From NCBI GenBank assembly GCA_027405735.1, contig JAPEHQ010000002.1:3360501-3424500 (forward strand): a stretch of DNA of 64,000 nucleotides, given 5' to 3'. Shown in pieces: positions 35,327 to 48,168 of this stretch; positions within the stretch are counted from its first letter, which is position 1; each line of letters starts with the position of its first letter. Under the pieces are notes generated by a model. That model saw only the letters and a program-made list of their open reading frames with translations. It was not told the DNA's origin and did no database searches. The DNA comes from Mucor racemosus. Taxonomy: Eukaryota; Mucoromycota; Mucoromycetes; Mucorales; Mucoraceae. The position numbers and the translations under genes were made by a program.

Positions 35327-38300
35327 ATGGCCACAACAGCTGTTAGGTAGATAAAATATATATATCATAAAGTAATTTTATTTTAAACAACTGGATAATA
35401 TATAGAGTGGCGTTGAGGGTCAGGCCCTTGATTGATAATAATATTAATAATAATAATAATAAAGATGATTGCAGTATCTCTTTTGTAAAAGATGAGCCAC
35501 AAATAATTATTGGAAAAGATCGGTCATTCACTTTTGATTTTGTATTTCCACCCGAAACATCTCAACAACAGGTATATGAATCTAGTATTATACCTCTTGT
35601 TGATAGATTCACAGAGGGGTAAATATAATATTTTATACAAATTTGGTACCTGAATTTATTTAAACTCCGTTTTTTTTTGATTCAGTAAAAATGTTACTAT
35701 TCTCGCTTATGGGTAACTATAGGAAGCTTTTAAAGCAACATATTTCATGCATCTAATTTTAGATAGACAAACTGGATCAGGAAAAACCTATAGTATGGGT
35801 ACAGGTATAGATTCAAATAATCAACAGGGTAACTACATAGTATTAGCAGCGGAAAGAAAACTGCTTTTTTAGCTTAATTATATGACAAAATAGGCATAAT
35901 ACCTCGTTTTGCACATTCGCTCTTTGAACGCATGTTGGATTTTCAAAGCAAAGGGAGCAGAAATACATTTCAAATATATGCATCATTTTTAGAACTGTAT
36001 AATGAAGATATACATGATCTTTTGATTACAACTGAAATGAATCATCCACAACAAGAAACCCCAACCATCAGAGAAGATATCGATGGTAAAATCTATTGGG
36101 CAGGCATAAAGGAAGAAAGAATATATACGGTTGAAGATTTAATGCGGTATTGACATATAGCCAAGAAATGATTAAATTATACATACATTAAATAGTCAAA
36201 TTTAATTTAGTTGCTTGAAAAATGGATCACAAAAAAGAATTACTGGATCTACTGAAATGAATGCATTATCTTCTCGCTCACATGCAATATTTTCAATCAC
36301 TCTTAAACAGCAAACTTCTCATCATGACAGTAATATAGCATCGTTGGTCGAGAACAAGACAACATTGGATCAACCAAGTTTTACAACACCACAAAGACTA
36401 GTTTCAAAGTTTCATTTTGTGGATCTTGCAGGATCCGAAAGAGTAAGATATATAACATGCAAAATTAAAAACAATACCAATAACAATTAAATAACAACAA
36501 ACAACTTTTTTTTTAGCTCAAAAGAACAAATGCCATGGGAGATAGACAAAAAGAAGGGATTTTTATTAACGGTGGTTTATTAGCTCTTGGTAATGTTATT
36601 TCGGCATTAGGAGAAGATAATAATAGGAAACCTCAGCATGTGCCATATAGAGATAGTAAATTGACAAGATTGTTACAAGATAGTCTAGGCGGAAATAGTC
36701 ATACATTAATGTTGGCGTGTGTGAGTGCATCTAATTCGGATTACACAGAAACGTTAAATACGCTCAAATATGCCAATCGAGCCCGTAATATACAAAATAG
36801 AGTTCAAATTAATCAAGATTTTATTGAAGGAGGTTCTCTTGAGGAATCCTTATATTTACGTTCACAAATATCAAGGCTTAAAAACCAATTACATATGCTA
36901 AAAGAAGTTCATCACAATGATATAACAATACAAGATTTAAAACAAGAGATGCATGAAATCAAGTCTTTTTCTCAACAAATATCAAAAGAATTGGCTCAAG
37001 TTACAAGTGTCAAAGATACAATACTTTTGGGCAAAGATGAACCAACAGAATCTCATCCAATTATTCAACAATATGCACAACAAATTCAACACTTAAGACA
37101 ACAACTTCTTGAAACACGTACAAGCCAAAGTAATAGTAAAAGTCGAGACTTTTTAATTTCAATGCCAACATCACCACCAACACTGTCCAAAGTTTCATCT
37201 TCTATGGGATTTTTTGATAAAAACAAACTGTTTGTTGATTATTATTATAATAATAATAATACTACTAAAAAGCATCAGGGATCGGTATCTTCAAACCGTC
37301 GTTTAACCAGTAAGAAGAAACCTGTCATTCAACGAATGAAGACACAATCATCTCCATCATCAAAAAGGAAACAACAACAAACCCATGAAAATATGGATGA
37401 ATTATTTGAATTGTTACGTAAAGAGTATAGTAACAAGAACGATGCATGTGAAGATGATGATGAGATAATATTCAAGGTAAATGTTAGTTTATACAATTGG
37501 AGTTATATTAAAGAGGTGTGTATGTGTGTGTATGTTGTGTGTGTGTGTTTATCAATAAACACACACACACACACTCTACGCACAATGGGGAGAGCTTTTT
37601 TGATTCTAAATTTTACTTAGCGCATATGCAAACTTGTTTATCTGGTCACAGTCAACAGATGAAACGGTATTACATGCGTCACATGCCAACATAGGAACCA
37701 CCACCGCCTCTACTACAACTACTAGAATGGACGATAATAATCTGCCGCTGTTCTGCGAGGCTGAGGATAATAATAAATTCTTTCCTAATAATCAATCACA
37801 AAAATATATGCCTGCAGATAATAACATTATTTGTCCTCCAAATAACACATTAGAAGATGATGAATTAGAAGCACTTGTAAGTTGTTGTATATTATACATC
37901 TATTACCTCTATTCATTTATATGTATATATATATTACTTTCATAGGCTGTTCCTTCTTGGTCAGATGTACCAAAATTACCCTCAATCAATGGATCAATTA
38001 AACGTAAATCAATCTCATTGGATTCAATGTGGGATGATACGGATAGTTCAATGACAACTTCACGTGTAGATAATCCTCACCACAATCAGCCCCAACAACA
38101 TCAACATCAAAACCAAAAAGAAATAAGAAGATCTAGCAAAAATTTGTTAAAAATGCTACATCAAATTCAGGCTGATTTACTAGTTAAGCGTGAATTAGTG
38201 GGTCAACTAGAGAGATCTGAAGATCAATATACCCAAATGAGAGTAAACTATGAATCAAGATTAAATGAGTTAAAAGATCATTTATTAGAAATACAAAATC

Positions 38301-38965
38301 AAAGAGATCTTGGTCTTCGACAATCTGGAGCAACTGTTGTTCAGCAACAACTACCAAAAAGACCTCAAAGCGTATTACAATTAAGAGAAAATCGACAAGC
38401 GCAAGAAGTTCGATCACAATATGAACAAAAAATCAAACGATTAATCAATGAAAATTCAGAACTTCGTAAAAAGACGACACAATCAACACAATCTGTACAA
38501 ACTGCGAGAGCAAAAGCAGAAGGGACAATTGGGCGTCTTCGTGCTGACATTGAGGCCCTGAAATTAGACAAGAAACAGCTCAACAAAAGTCTAAAATTAG
38601 AAGCTGATAAAGCACGAGAGGCTGCTGTTATTCATGAAAGAGAAATTGCTCAGTTAAAAAGAAGAGTTTTGATTGCATTTGATGCAAAGAAAAAACTTGA
38701 AGATGCAAATGATGCTCAAAATCAAGTTATATCAAAAAGAAATCAGGAAACATTGGCTGCAAATATGCAACTGAGGCATTTGACAACTGTACTAAGAAGA
38801 GCTGCTAATGAAGGTACATTTTTAAATGAGTCAGCATTGGAAAAAATATTAGCAGATGCTGCAAACTTGAAATCTGCTTCTAATAATAATAATAAACCGG
38901 TTACTGCTGCTGCTACCAGTGGTGTTCGTTCAAGAACACAGAGTCCAGCAAGTTTACAAGGATAG
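35327..38965 (+). CDS. Kinesin motor protein, kinesin-4-like
   Basis: Nine exons join in frame (35327-35346, 35406-35618, 35686-35712, 35767-35828, 35894-36146, 36211-36442, 36517-37476, 37652-37876, 37946-38965), 1003 residues. An N-terminal motor domain (to about residue 350) has VALRVRPL, the P-loop GQTGSGKT near 87-94, [12 protein letters not shown] (switch I), DLAGSER near 263-269 (switch II) and [15 protein letters not shown]. After it come coiled-coil stretches ([18 protein letters not shown]; later [18 protein letters not shown]) interleaved with Asn/Gln-rich low-complexity sequence. Motor first plus the [21 protein letters not shown] neck favours the kinesin-4 (chromokinesin/KIF4) group, which regulates microtubule plus ends; kinesin subfamily is inference. 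The first exon is only 20 bases (MATTAV). The intron at 37477-37651 carries a GT/CA dinucleotide run. Confidence 0.92.
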
Positions 38966-39517
38966 CTTTATATATCCTGCATTTATGTATATATAGAAAA
39001 TGTAATGTCGATCTATGCTTCTGCTTCTCGTTTTTTTTTTTCATATATACTGTTTTGTACAATACATTTTCTCTCCCTAAATCAAAAAAAGAAAAAGAAT
39101 GAAATCATAATCTGCATTACTCAGCGTAGTTTTACTTTTCGTAGTACTCGTTTTTAAAGAGTTTTTGAGTGCTCATAAAACTATAATTTACTATAGCATA
39201 TGATAATAAAAAATGATTGTTAGATTTTATTCTACATTATGGTATTTTTAGTTTGTAATATCAAAAAACAAATATAAAACTTTTGTGCAAAAGAAAATCC
39301 AGTTGTGTTTCTCTCGGCGCAAATGACCTATATAATTGGTTAAAAGCTTCGCTATATATATATATATATATACTTGATAACAACATCTATCTATATTATA
39401 CAAGACATAAGCAAGATATTCATTGTTAAAAATAATGTATACAATGTTTAATCAAAACAAAACTACAAAAAGAGGCTCTCTTTTCTCCAGCTCTTTTATT
39501 TCGGATATCAAGAAACC
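38966..39517. other. Intergenic with (TA)n run
   Basis: 3' region of the kinesin gene and promoter of the MFS gene. A TATATATA run of about 20 bases lies at 39352-39371, some 150 bases before the MFS start. No gene. Confidence 0.5.
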
Positions 39518-41685
39518 ATGAATCATCACCATAATATCTTTCATGAGGAGAAAACAGCAGTAGAATATGAAGATGTAGCACTGGAGCCAATCAATGCAGT
39601 TCAACCTAAACAGCAGCAGCATCGAGAAGATGCATTACAACATACAATAGTACCAACGCCTAGTCCATCTATAGCATCAATAGTGATTGATGAAAATGGC
39701 AACATGAGAAGATCTCTACTTTTAAGAAATGCTTTTCAGGTGGGAACCCCTTATGATACCTCTACTGATAGAAGAAGAAAACGAAACGAATGTATTAGTA
39801 TCTGCTGCCACCAAGTCATGAGCTATATAAAAACCAAGATGGCTTTTAAAGCAGTAGTTGCAGATGACCCTAGATTATTTTCTCCCACTAAAAAGAGATT
39901 GATTTTAGCTGCATTAGCATTAGGAGCATCATTGAATGGATTTTGTTCTACAGTCTATGTAAGTTTTTGGTAATGTAATTAGATATCTGCTGTCTTAACA
40001 CACCTATAGTTCCCAGGAATTCCTGATATTAAATCAGAATTAAATGCTTCTGAAATTGAGATTACACTAGTATCATCATTATTCATTTTATTTGGTGGTA
40101 TTGGACCTATATTTTGGGCTTCCATGTCTGATTATTACCACATTAGAAGGTAAACAAAAAAAAAAAAAGATTATCACATGTGTGCATATAGATTATTTAC
40201 ATCTAAATTATGCAAAACATAGATTCCTGTATCTAATCTCATTATTATTATTCATTGCTGCTTCAATTGGTTGTGCATTAGCTAATTCTGTTGGTTTATT
40301 GATCGCATTACGCTGTATTCAATCAATTGGTACATCTGGTAAATATTTATATATGCATATATAAACAACAATCTTATATAATATTGTATATATATACAGT
40401 TACCATGTCGGTTGGAGCAGGTACCGTTGCTGATTGTTGGCAAATTACAGAAAGAGGATCTGCATTTAGTTATTTATTTCTGGGTCAATTTCTTGGACCA
40501 TTGATAGGTAATAAACTTCATGAAATAAAACTGTTATATTATACTAATACAATACAAAAACAGGACCCATCATTGGTGGTGGTGTTACTACAGCAACTAG
40601 ATGGAGAAGTGTGTTCTGGCTTTGTACAGGTTATGGCGTATTTCTATTTGTATTTTTCTTTTTATTCTTTCCTGAAACATATCGCTTAGACCATCATTGG
40701 GATCAACATTTCACGGAATTACCTAGTCAAGCAACGCTTGCCCTAGACAACACATCTCAAGTTAATTTACCTATTGCTTCCAGTGATAATAGAACAACAC
40801 AAAAGAATCCAGGATTTAATCCATTCAAGAGTTTTGCAATGATGCAATATACATTTGTTTGCTTTGTAGCTATCGAAATTGGTTTCTGTTTTGGTACCAT
40901 GTTTACATTAGAAACTTTAATTCCAGATATTTACTTTGTACATTATGGATTTGACTCGTGGCGAACAGGTAAATATAAAATCCAAGCACTCTACTATAAC
41001 ATAAAACATGCTGATATATGTACACAAATACAGGCTTGAGCTTTATTGGCGCAGGCCTTGGAAATGTTCTAGGTTCTATAGTCTCTGGTAGATTATCCGA
41101 TTACTTGTTGATTAGATCGAGTGAAAAAAGAGGTGGCATTTCTAAAGCAGAAGATAGACTCACACTAAATGCATGGTAAAAAGATATCATCAGTAGATTC
41201 AATATCATATGTACTTATGCATACATATGTAGGCCTGGTGGTTTCATTCTTATTCCTTTGGGTGTATTGCTCTTTGGTTGGAGTATTATGGCTGGATTTT
41301 CAGTTTGGCCAGCAATTATAGGGTTTAGTATTTTATGTTTCGGAATGAGTCAAGGTTAGTTTCATATATATTTTATATATATATATATATCATAATGTAT
41401 TAAAACTGAAAAAAAAAACACCTAGTATATACAGCAGGATCCGCTTATTTGGTTGATAGTATTCCAGGAAAAGGAGCATCTGTAACAGCTGTGTGTAATT
41501 TCTTTAGATTGACTATGGCCGCTGTATTGAGTTTTGTATCTCCAATTATGGGGTCAGCATTATCAATAGGTTACGTTTGTGTATTATTAGCTTCTCTCAA
41601 TATATTAGGCATGAGTTTATTAGTGTTTATCAGGCTTAAGGGTATCCATATGAGAAGAAAGGCAGGGTTCGCTCAAGCCAAGTAG
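39518..41685 (+). CDS. Major facilitator superfamily transporter
   Basis: Eight exons join in frame (39518-39958, 40010-40149, 40223-40338, 40400-40507, 40564-40968, 41034-41175, 41233-41354, 41426-41685), 577 residues. A polar N-terminal tail of about 125 residues precedes twelve predicted membrane segments. MFS marks include the loop 2-3 signature region WASMSDYYHIRR, ADCWQITERGSAFSYLFLGQ, GPIIGGGVTTATRWRSVFW and FPETYR after segment 6, and GRLSDYLLIR between 8 and 9. Pattern fits fungal proton-coupled drug/polyamine-type antiporters (DHA1-like); the substrate cannot be read from sequence. Acts in the plasma or vacuolar membrane. Confidence 0.9.
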
Positions 41686-41816
41686 TACAAACATTTGAAT
41701 AAACATGTACAATAATTCTATAATATTTATGACAAACAAAGAACAAATATTTTATTATAATATTACAATTGTTTGGAGATGATTGAAAAAGGCTTGGCCT
41801 ACAACGATCTTGAATT

Positions 41817-41893
41817 GATTTGGTTTGATTTGGTTTGGTTTGGCTTGGCTTGGTTTGGTTTGGTTTGATTTGGTTTGGTTTGATTGATTGATT
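41817..41893 (+). repeat. TTTGG/TTTGA pentanucleotide repeat
   Basis: About 15 units of TTTGG, TTTGA and CTTGG, immediately downstream (3') of the metallothionein stop codon. Confidence 0.9.
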
Positions 41894-41896
41894 CAT

Positions 41897-42030
41897 TTAT
41901 TTCTTACATTTGCAAGAAGAGCAAGTGCAGCTAGTGCCACAATTTCTAATAAACAATTAATACCTACAAAATCTTTCTAATAACTTCACCAGACAACTTA
42001 CCCGCAACATTTTCCATCACCGTTTTGCAT
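41897..42030 (-). CDS. Short metallothionein (25 residues)
   Basis: Two exons on the minus strand, 42030-42002 and 41945-41897, with a GTAAGT donor and TTATTAG acceptor. The 25-residue product starts MQNGDGKCCG, continues NCGTSCTCSSCKCKK and has seven cysteines arranged CC-x2-C-x3-C-x-C-x2-C-x-C, no aromatic residues and Ser/Gly/Lys fillers. This is the composition and size of fungal copper metallothioneins, which bind about six Cu(I) through seven cysteines in the cytosol and protect against copper or cadmium. The cysteine order differs from the Neurospora-type CxC-rich layout because of the CC pair. A TATATAAAAAG lies about 80 bases upstream. No obvious copper-response element was recognised. 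Confidence 0.75.
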
Positions 42031-42104
42031 TTTGATAGTTTATTTTCTTTTTAAGTATAAAAAGGATATAAAGAAAGAAGTTTTTTCAACATAAAAACAT
42101 AGCA

Positions 42105-42115
42105 CTTTTTATATA
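42105..42115 (-). promoter_or_regulatory. TATA box of the metallothionein
   Basis: TATATAAAAAG on the minus strand about 75-85 bases before the start codon at 42030. Confidence 0.5.
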
Positions 42116-42414
42116 CATTTCGAATTTCCCGTAATATCACATCATCACATGAGGATATCCAAGAGAAAAGTATGTGTGCTTATATACATGGATCGGGGAA
42201 GTGCGTATTCTTGGGGCATTACGTTGTGGAACAAGATCATCTTGTGATAGAAAACATATATTCCTTATACATTTAGCTTTGTAGCAATAATCTCTCATTA
42301 GTCTTTTTATATATAAAAAATGGCCCATACATAATTCTAAGCAAAAAAAAAAAACTTTATTACATTGTATACAGAAAAAGGGACGAAGATAGGAAGTTGT
42401 TGTAAGTGAATAAT

Positions 42415-43101
42415 TTATCGTTGAGTGTTGTAAGAAACTTGAGCATTAGCACGATTTGCCAATGCTTGCTTATGAATTTGTTGTTTCTTTTGCAAAACAG
42501 GACTTACGCCCTGAGAAACATCATATACTTCAGCAGCAAATCTTTCTTCAAAAGATTTCTCTCCACGTTTCTTGGAAGCATCCAACATCCAAACAATAGC
42601 ACGACGACGACGTTGACGATCTCTTAATGCTGTAGGAACATGAACGACTTTGGATCCCTTCTTGGTGGAAGATAATTTCAATAAAGGTGAAGCTGTTTCG
42701 ATGGCTTCGAGTAAAACATTATAAGGATCATTGTTTTCTCCTGCTCCAATCTTCTTGGAAAGGTGCTTCATACTGTCAGAAATTAATCGTTGTGCTCTGG
42801 CTTTTTTACCATCTCTCATCAATGTGTTAACTAATTGACTAACTACTTCATTATTAGGAACAATGGGCACATGGCTAGTAGATGGAGTAGATGGAACTGA
42901 AACAGAAGGTGTAACGGGAGCAACTGCTGATGGTGTTGATAATGAGGATGATGATGCTGCTGATGCGGCGGCTGCTTTAGCTGCTTCGAAAAGACTGCTA
43001 GTGGGAGCAACAGTACTCATTCCACGAATCAAAGTAGGTTGAAACTTGCGCATGGCTGTGTTACCATTTTGACGAATTGCTTGTAATATAGTGCTTGACA
43101 T
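42415..43101 (-). CDS. RSM7: Mitochondrial ribosomal protein uS7m
   Basis: Intron-free, 228 residues. Residues 1-90 are a long mitochondrial targeting and linker region (Arg-rich start, then Ala/Ser/Pro-rich). From about 92 the uS7 domain: LVNTLMRDGKKARAQRLISD, DPYNVLLEAIETASPLLKLS, KGSKVVHVPTALRDRQRRRR and AIVWMLDASKKRGEKSFEER. The protein binds the 3' domain of mitochondrial small-subunit rRNA. The typical length of fungal uS7m and an uninterrupted domain indicate a working gene. Confidence 0.95.
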   Translation of the reverse strand: MSSTILQAIRQNGNTAMRKFQPTLIRGMSTVAPTSSLFEAAKAAAASAASSSSLSTPSAVAPVTPSVSVPSTPSTSHVPIVPNNEVVSQLVNTLMRDGKKARAQRLISDSMKHLSKKIGAGENNDPYNVLLEAIETASPLLKLSSTKKGSKVVHVPTALRDRQRRRRAIVWMLDASKKRGEKSFEERFAAEVYDVSQGVSPVLQKKQQIHKQALANRANAQVSYNTQR

Positions 43102-44109
43102 GTCTATCTATCTAACAAATATATATATATATATATAAAAAGAGAGGGAGAGACTTTGATGGAGCTTGTAACTAACTGGGGTTCGATGACAGCAAGACCT
43201 GGGTGGCAATGTTGCAACTTAAAAAATATTACAGGATCCGAAGAAAAGGTCACAATGACTGTTACGATTGAAGCTACAGTATTCAAGGTACCATTTGATG
43301 CTTCATGTTGTAGGATTTGGTTTATTGTATGCTGAACATGAATGTATGCCCATTTAATTGGAAGAAAACTCAGAATTATTCATAAAGTTTTGGAAAGAAA
43401 AACTCGAAAATTGCTATTGAAATCCCCAGGAATTGGTACCTTGAGCGCAGATCGTATTGTATTGATGGCCAGGGAATACATATTACAAATTTGTAAATGT
43501 ACATTTGTGATTCCAGAGAGCTTTTATATATTAAACTGATTTGACTCTGCTATTTTTTTTATATTGATACCAGATAAATCTTTCATGATTAATAGATGTT
43601 TTTTCCAATTTTACATAGAAAAAGTTATTTGTGTTATTAAATTTCAATAATTCATGTCGATGTTGATCAAATTTATTGCTAAATTCTGCACATATACATA
43701 GTATCGACAAAGTAGTTAGTTATAATGAATGGCTTGGAGAGGTGCGTTTATTTGAATTTTTGAGAGTCAAGAATTTGAATTCATAGCGCTCAAAAATGGC
43801 AGATTTTAAGTTTTCTAAACAGACTATAAAGGAAGCTCATATTTTGAGCCCCTTTTCCAAAGTCTAATACATTGTTAATAGCAGTTGTCGATTGCATTGT
43901 CGCTCTCGATTCTCCATAATCTTGGAAAATTCTGTAAATGATTTCAATCTTAATTGGCAATCCCGCCTTGTTTACAATAACAAGTGCGTTTCAAATATCT
44001 TTCTATTGCCATGAAAGCGTAAAAATGCGAAGCACTAAATTGGAAATTCAAGTACGCTTCTAAAAGTATTTGATATGTAGTAATATTTTTTGATTTACAA
44101 GACATAAAT
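43102..44109. other. Intergenic, no gene seen
   Basis: Starts with a (TA)n run at 43119-43137 in the uS7m promoter. A short plus frame at 43342-43539 has no support. Otherwise AT-rich. Confidence 0.4.
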
Positions 44110-45795
44110 GAAAAGATCTAGGGTAAAAATTTGCTAAAAACTGGGCCCGACTTTTTATCTCTGCTCAACTTTTTTTTTCACTGAATTACACCAAGAAAAA
44201 AGTATATGTCAATGTACCTGAGATGTTTAACTTTATTCTAAAAACACGTATCCGGAAATATCCTATCTATAGCAGGTGATATAATCTTTTTAGTGCTAAT
44301 GTTCCAGATTTTTACTGCTAATTCACTGTTTAAATCAAAAACTTTGAGCTTAAATATCTCTACAGAAAATTATGCTATACTAACAGCATTTAATAATGAA
44401 ACTAACTTGTTTTGAAGCGATCTATAACATATTTTAGTACGAAAAAATTCTAGGTACTTTTTTTTATTTTCATTTTTTTTTGACCTTTTGGTAATCAATC
44501 AATAAAAACAATTTTTTAAAAAAAAAAAGACCTTTTGGTAATAGGTTCCAAAATATTGGCTAAATTGAGCTTCATTTTTTTTACATTCATATCATCAGTC
44601 TCATTAAGCTCTCTCAGATTCAATTTAGTTTTTTACAAAATATTGATTTTTCGTGGAGATATTCTCAAAAATATGTACAAAGAAATACTTTTGTTTCTAG
44701 TTTCAATTTTCCCCCTGTATACCCTCATCCCAAATTCTGAATTTAAAAAAAAAATTAACAAAAATCTTGCTTTCTCTACGAAAAATGTAGCTAAAAAAAT
44801 TTAGCAATGGCTCAATCGATAGATACTTTTGTTGCGCATCATTTCAATTACTTGTATTTAAAATATGCTTATAAAAGTGATGTGTATCATCAAAAAAACT
44901 CCAAATCTTCAGTCTCATTTCACGCAAAATTTAATGTAAAATGCTTTTCTAAATTTTATTTAGAAAAATGCAAAATTCAAACTGTACAAAAGCCATTTAA
45001 TAAGCTAGTTCAACTTATTTTGCAGTTCATGAGATATTAGACGATTTTGTTTTTTGAATCATTTTCGATCACTTTTTTCATCAAATCAATTTTGGAACCC
45101 AGTTATGATAAGTTGTTTTAAGCTGTGGTGAAAAGTGAAAAGTATTTTTTTGATTATCTCGACGAAAAACCAATACTTTTCACTGAAACAAAAAATACAG
45201 GATAGCTTTCAGTCGGGTCTGTCTTGTGAATACAAAAAATTAATATCTCAACTGAGATGCTTAATTCATACAATTGATTTTAGGTAAATGTTTAGTTTAT
45301 ATTAGGCCAGTGTACTTATATTCTTATATTAACTTTTTCTATTTTCGGATAGATATTAACTGCCCATAGAGTGAATAATTTGCATAACTTTTTGAAAATA
45401 TAACGTAATTCAGCTCATGAATACTGAGCAAAAAACCCTGAAACCATTTGAAAACTATCAGAATCCATCCAGAATCTATATGAAATGTCAAAAGGGTCTA
45501 TATAAATAACCTTGCCAGTATATTATACTTTTATTAACAATACATCCAAAGGATGTATTTATACACATTAACTGTAACTATTACTAGAGTTTTATTATCT
45601 AAGAATATGATGTAAATCAATGATCTGCATTGTTTTACTATAACATCGATTATAGACGGAGACCTTGGATGTGTGACCTATGATGAGCATTGACATAAGA
45701 CTGTATGCAGTATTTGACAACAGAAACCGTATCTCAGCAAACTTCTTCGATCCTAATAACTACAGTATTAGCTTTAAATGGGAGTAGGTACTGAG
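44110..45795 (+). repeat. Family A repeat, copy 5
   Basis: Same orientation as copies 1 and 2, about 75-85% alike by eye. The minus-strand core frame has one stop where other copies read KK and a likely slip in a T run near 44750; the plus-strand frame 44535-44804 stays open. Its right end runs into the family B element. Confidence 0.75.
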
Positions 45796-45819
45796 AGTTA
45801 TACGTAGATAACAATTATT

Positions 45820-46299
45820 TCCAATACAATCTATTGATTACGACATGTATTGAAGTGCAAAGTTTTGATATCGGATATACGAAACTCCTAGAGTACTAAG
45901 TTTAATCCAGTAATTACCAAGGACGCTTGGACCTCAATTATGACACCATATTATTTCATCTAAGCGGTTAATCAATCAAGTTGCTATCAAATCAACATCC
46001 AAGCACATTTAGCACAGCATTGAAACAAGGCAATTCACAAGCTCTGCAATAACGGTTAAATTATGATTGATCCATTTCAATCCATAAATTACTATCAAAC
46101 AGATCTAATGGTTCAATAATGCCTTAAATTACATCTCAGGATCTCAATGTTAAATTAATATAAAAGACCATATTTTTATATGTAAATAAACGATATCTTG
46201 CTTTTATTATACACTTGTAGAGCTGTTTTATCACGCATTCTCTCTTAATTGTATCCTTTTTTTTAAAGAATTATTTATCAAGCCTGAAAATATACGACA
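45820..46299 (+). repeat. Family B repeat (LTR-like), left end missing
   Basis: Same orientation as 57819-58356. It lacks the TGTTG start but ends TATACGACA at 46299, exactly where the large inverted repeat begins. Confidence 0.6.
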
Positions 46300-47352
46300 G
46301 AATGGGTTTTTAAATCACATTTGCTTTTATTAATATAGATTATATATAGATAACATAGTTCATTACATTGTTGATGTAGAGCAATAAATGCAACTAACAG
46401 CCGATATGTTTACGATTATCATCATTTGTAGATATGTTTACAGCAACAATGGTTTTTGCTCGAGTATAAACTTAAATAACACTTACTGCTTAATTAAATT
46501 TATATGCAAGCCAAATCTAAGATTATATATGTTACTTTATCACACATAAAATTTAAACAAATTAACCTTCTTTAAACCTACTATTTTAGTTTACGATTGT
46601 CAGCTGTAAAAAGATTTGTTTTTGAGTAGAGTTACAATCAAGACTATAGTTATTAGACAAGTTATTAGCTCTTTATTTTTGTGTTTCTATATTATTTGAA
46701 ATTTTATCACTTTTCTGGAACATTTCATGGGTTTATAGATAGCCAATTCTGGATTTTTATTGAGTAGATATAAATATCATTGCCTTCGATTATTTGATCT
46801 GGTAATCAAGAAATACGTCCAACAATACAATAGTAAATAATGATATTTGATTTTAGAATGTGATTAAATGAAAATATCAGTTTCTAATATAGACTACTAC
46901 CTACAGTAAAAAAATTAGTCCCTTATGTTAGAATGTGTATCCAGATACAAGAAAAGATTACCAGCTTATTGATAGTCTGATATGCCTTATCAAACGGTGA
47001 ATATAACCTTGGAATAATATGAAAACAAAAAGAGAAAAACAACACACGTAGAAAAGAATTTCCAAGGCTTTATTACATTATTTAGCGCAATTAAAAACCC
47101 TGCTAAATTGCTCACTTCAGCCAATGTAAAAGTAGTATTACAGCGCATGAACCATGAACCATAAACGTATAAACAAAATAGGCAATAACCGTTATCATAG
47201 AAACATACATTTTTCTACTACTAGAAAAACCGTCTGTCATGCTATATATTTATTAAAAAATTGTAAAAGCGAGCCCACAGAGCGACGCCGTAATTGAGCA
47301 TCATACCAAGATCGGACGGCTACAGTAAGTCTCCTCTTAGACCTTAGACTAT
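46300..47352 (+). repeat. Large inverted repeat, outer left arm
   Basis: Matches, inverted, 54491-54992 plus 56640-57127 (the right arm, split by two transposons) at roughly 80-85% by eye. No gene. Confidence 0.8.
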
Positions 47353-47971
47353 GGTATATATCTAAGTTTTAAATAAAAAAGAGTCTTTTTTTTTACTTTT
47401 CTTATATTTAACCATGTACGGTCTGAAAATTCAGAATTTGTAGCGGACATTTTCGAGGCTCATTTTATCCTTACCAACACTCGTGATTTAGATCAAAAAA
47501 CAGAAAAATCAAATTTTGATACCAAAATCAACGTTTAAATATACTACATTGCGAGAGAAAATTGTAGCCATAGTCAATACACATTTTATAAAAGCTTAAT
47601 ATTAAATGTTAAGTAATGAAAATTTGCACTTTTAGCCCAAAAACGGTTTTTTGATTAAAGGATTTTCATGTAATATTTTGCAATAAAAGTGTTTGTTGTT
47701 TTTTATTGAGCAAATAGAGCGCTAAATTCTGTATATGTGTATATTTTTTGTTTACATAATTGGTAGTATAATTAACTCTAGATTTGCAAAATCAGAAAAA
47801 AAAAATTTAAAAAATGTCAAAATTGATGATCTGGAGAAAAATAATTTTCTAAATTAATATTCCGCTTATAAGCCTTGTGAATCTTAAAAATAAGAGATTT
47901 CACGATATTTGAGAGCTTTTTGGAGAATTTACGATGCTGTACCCACTTGATTTGAGCTTATTACTGTAGAT
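47321..47971 (+). repeat. Family C repeat, copy 2 (TIR-like ends)
   Basis: Bounded by CTACAGTAA at 47321 and TTACTGTAG ending at 47971, short inverted ends about 650 bp apart, with no coding frame: a MITE-like unit. It lies almost wholly in the inner left arm. Confidence 0.55.
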
Positions 47972-48168
47972 CTGTATACATGTTAATATTGTGTGATAGT
48001 TTATTTGATGATAATATAGTCTTACTTTATAATTATTGCGCTAGAAGTCATTTACATTGAGCTTTAATCTTACGTTTCCAATACCATAAACATAAACATA
48101 GTCATCACTGAAACCTATTGCCGTCTTTTTATCCTCTTTGTCCCAAGTCAATTTATTCAATGTTTTAC
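47353..48168 (+). repeat. Large inverted repeat, inner left arm (816 bp)
   Basis: Reverse complement of 50070-50884. Reading both arms side by side I found one difference (near 47379), against roughly 15-20% in the outer arms. Confidence 0.9.

Noticed and set aside
43342..43539. Plus-strand frame containing SPGIGTLSADRI, resembling a helix-hairpin-helix word
   Set aside because: One short word only; no extended similarity, and it stops within 65 codons.
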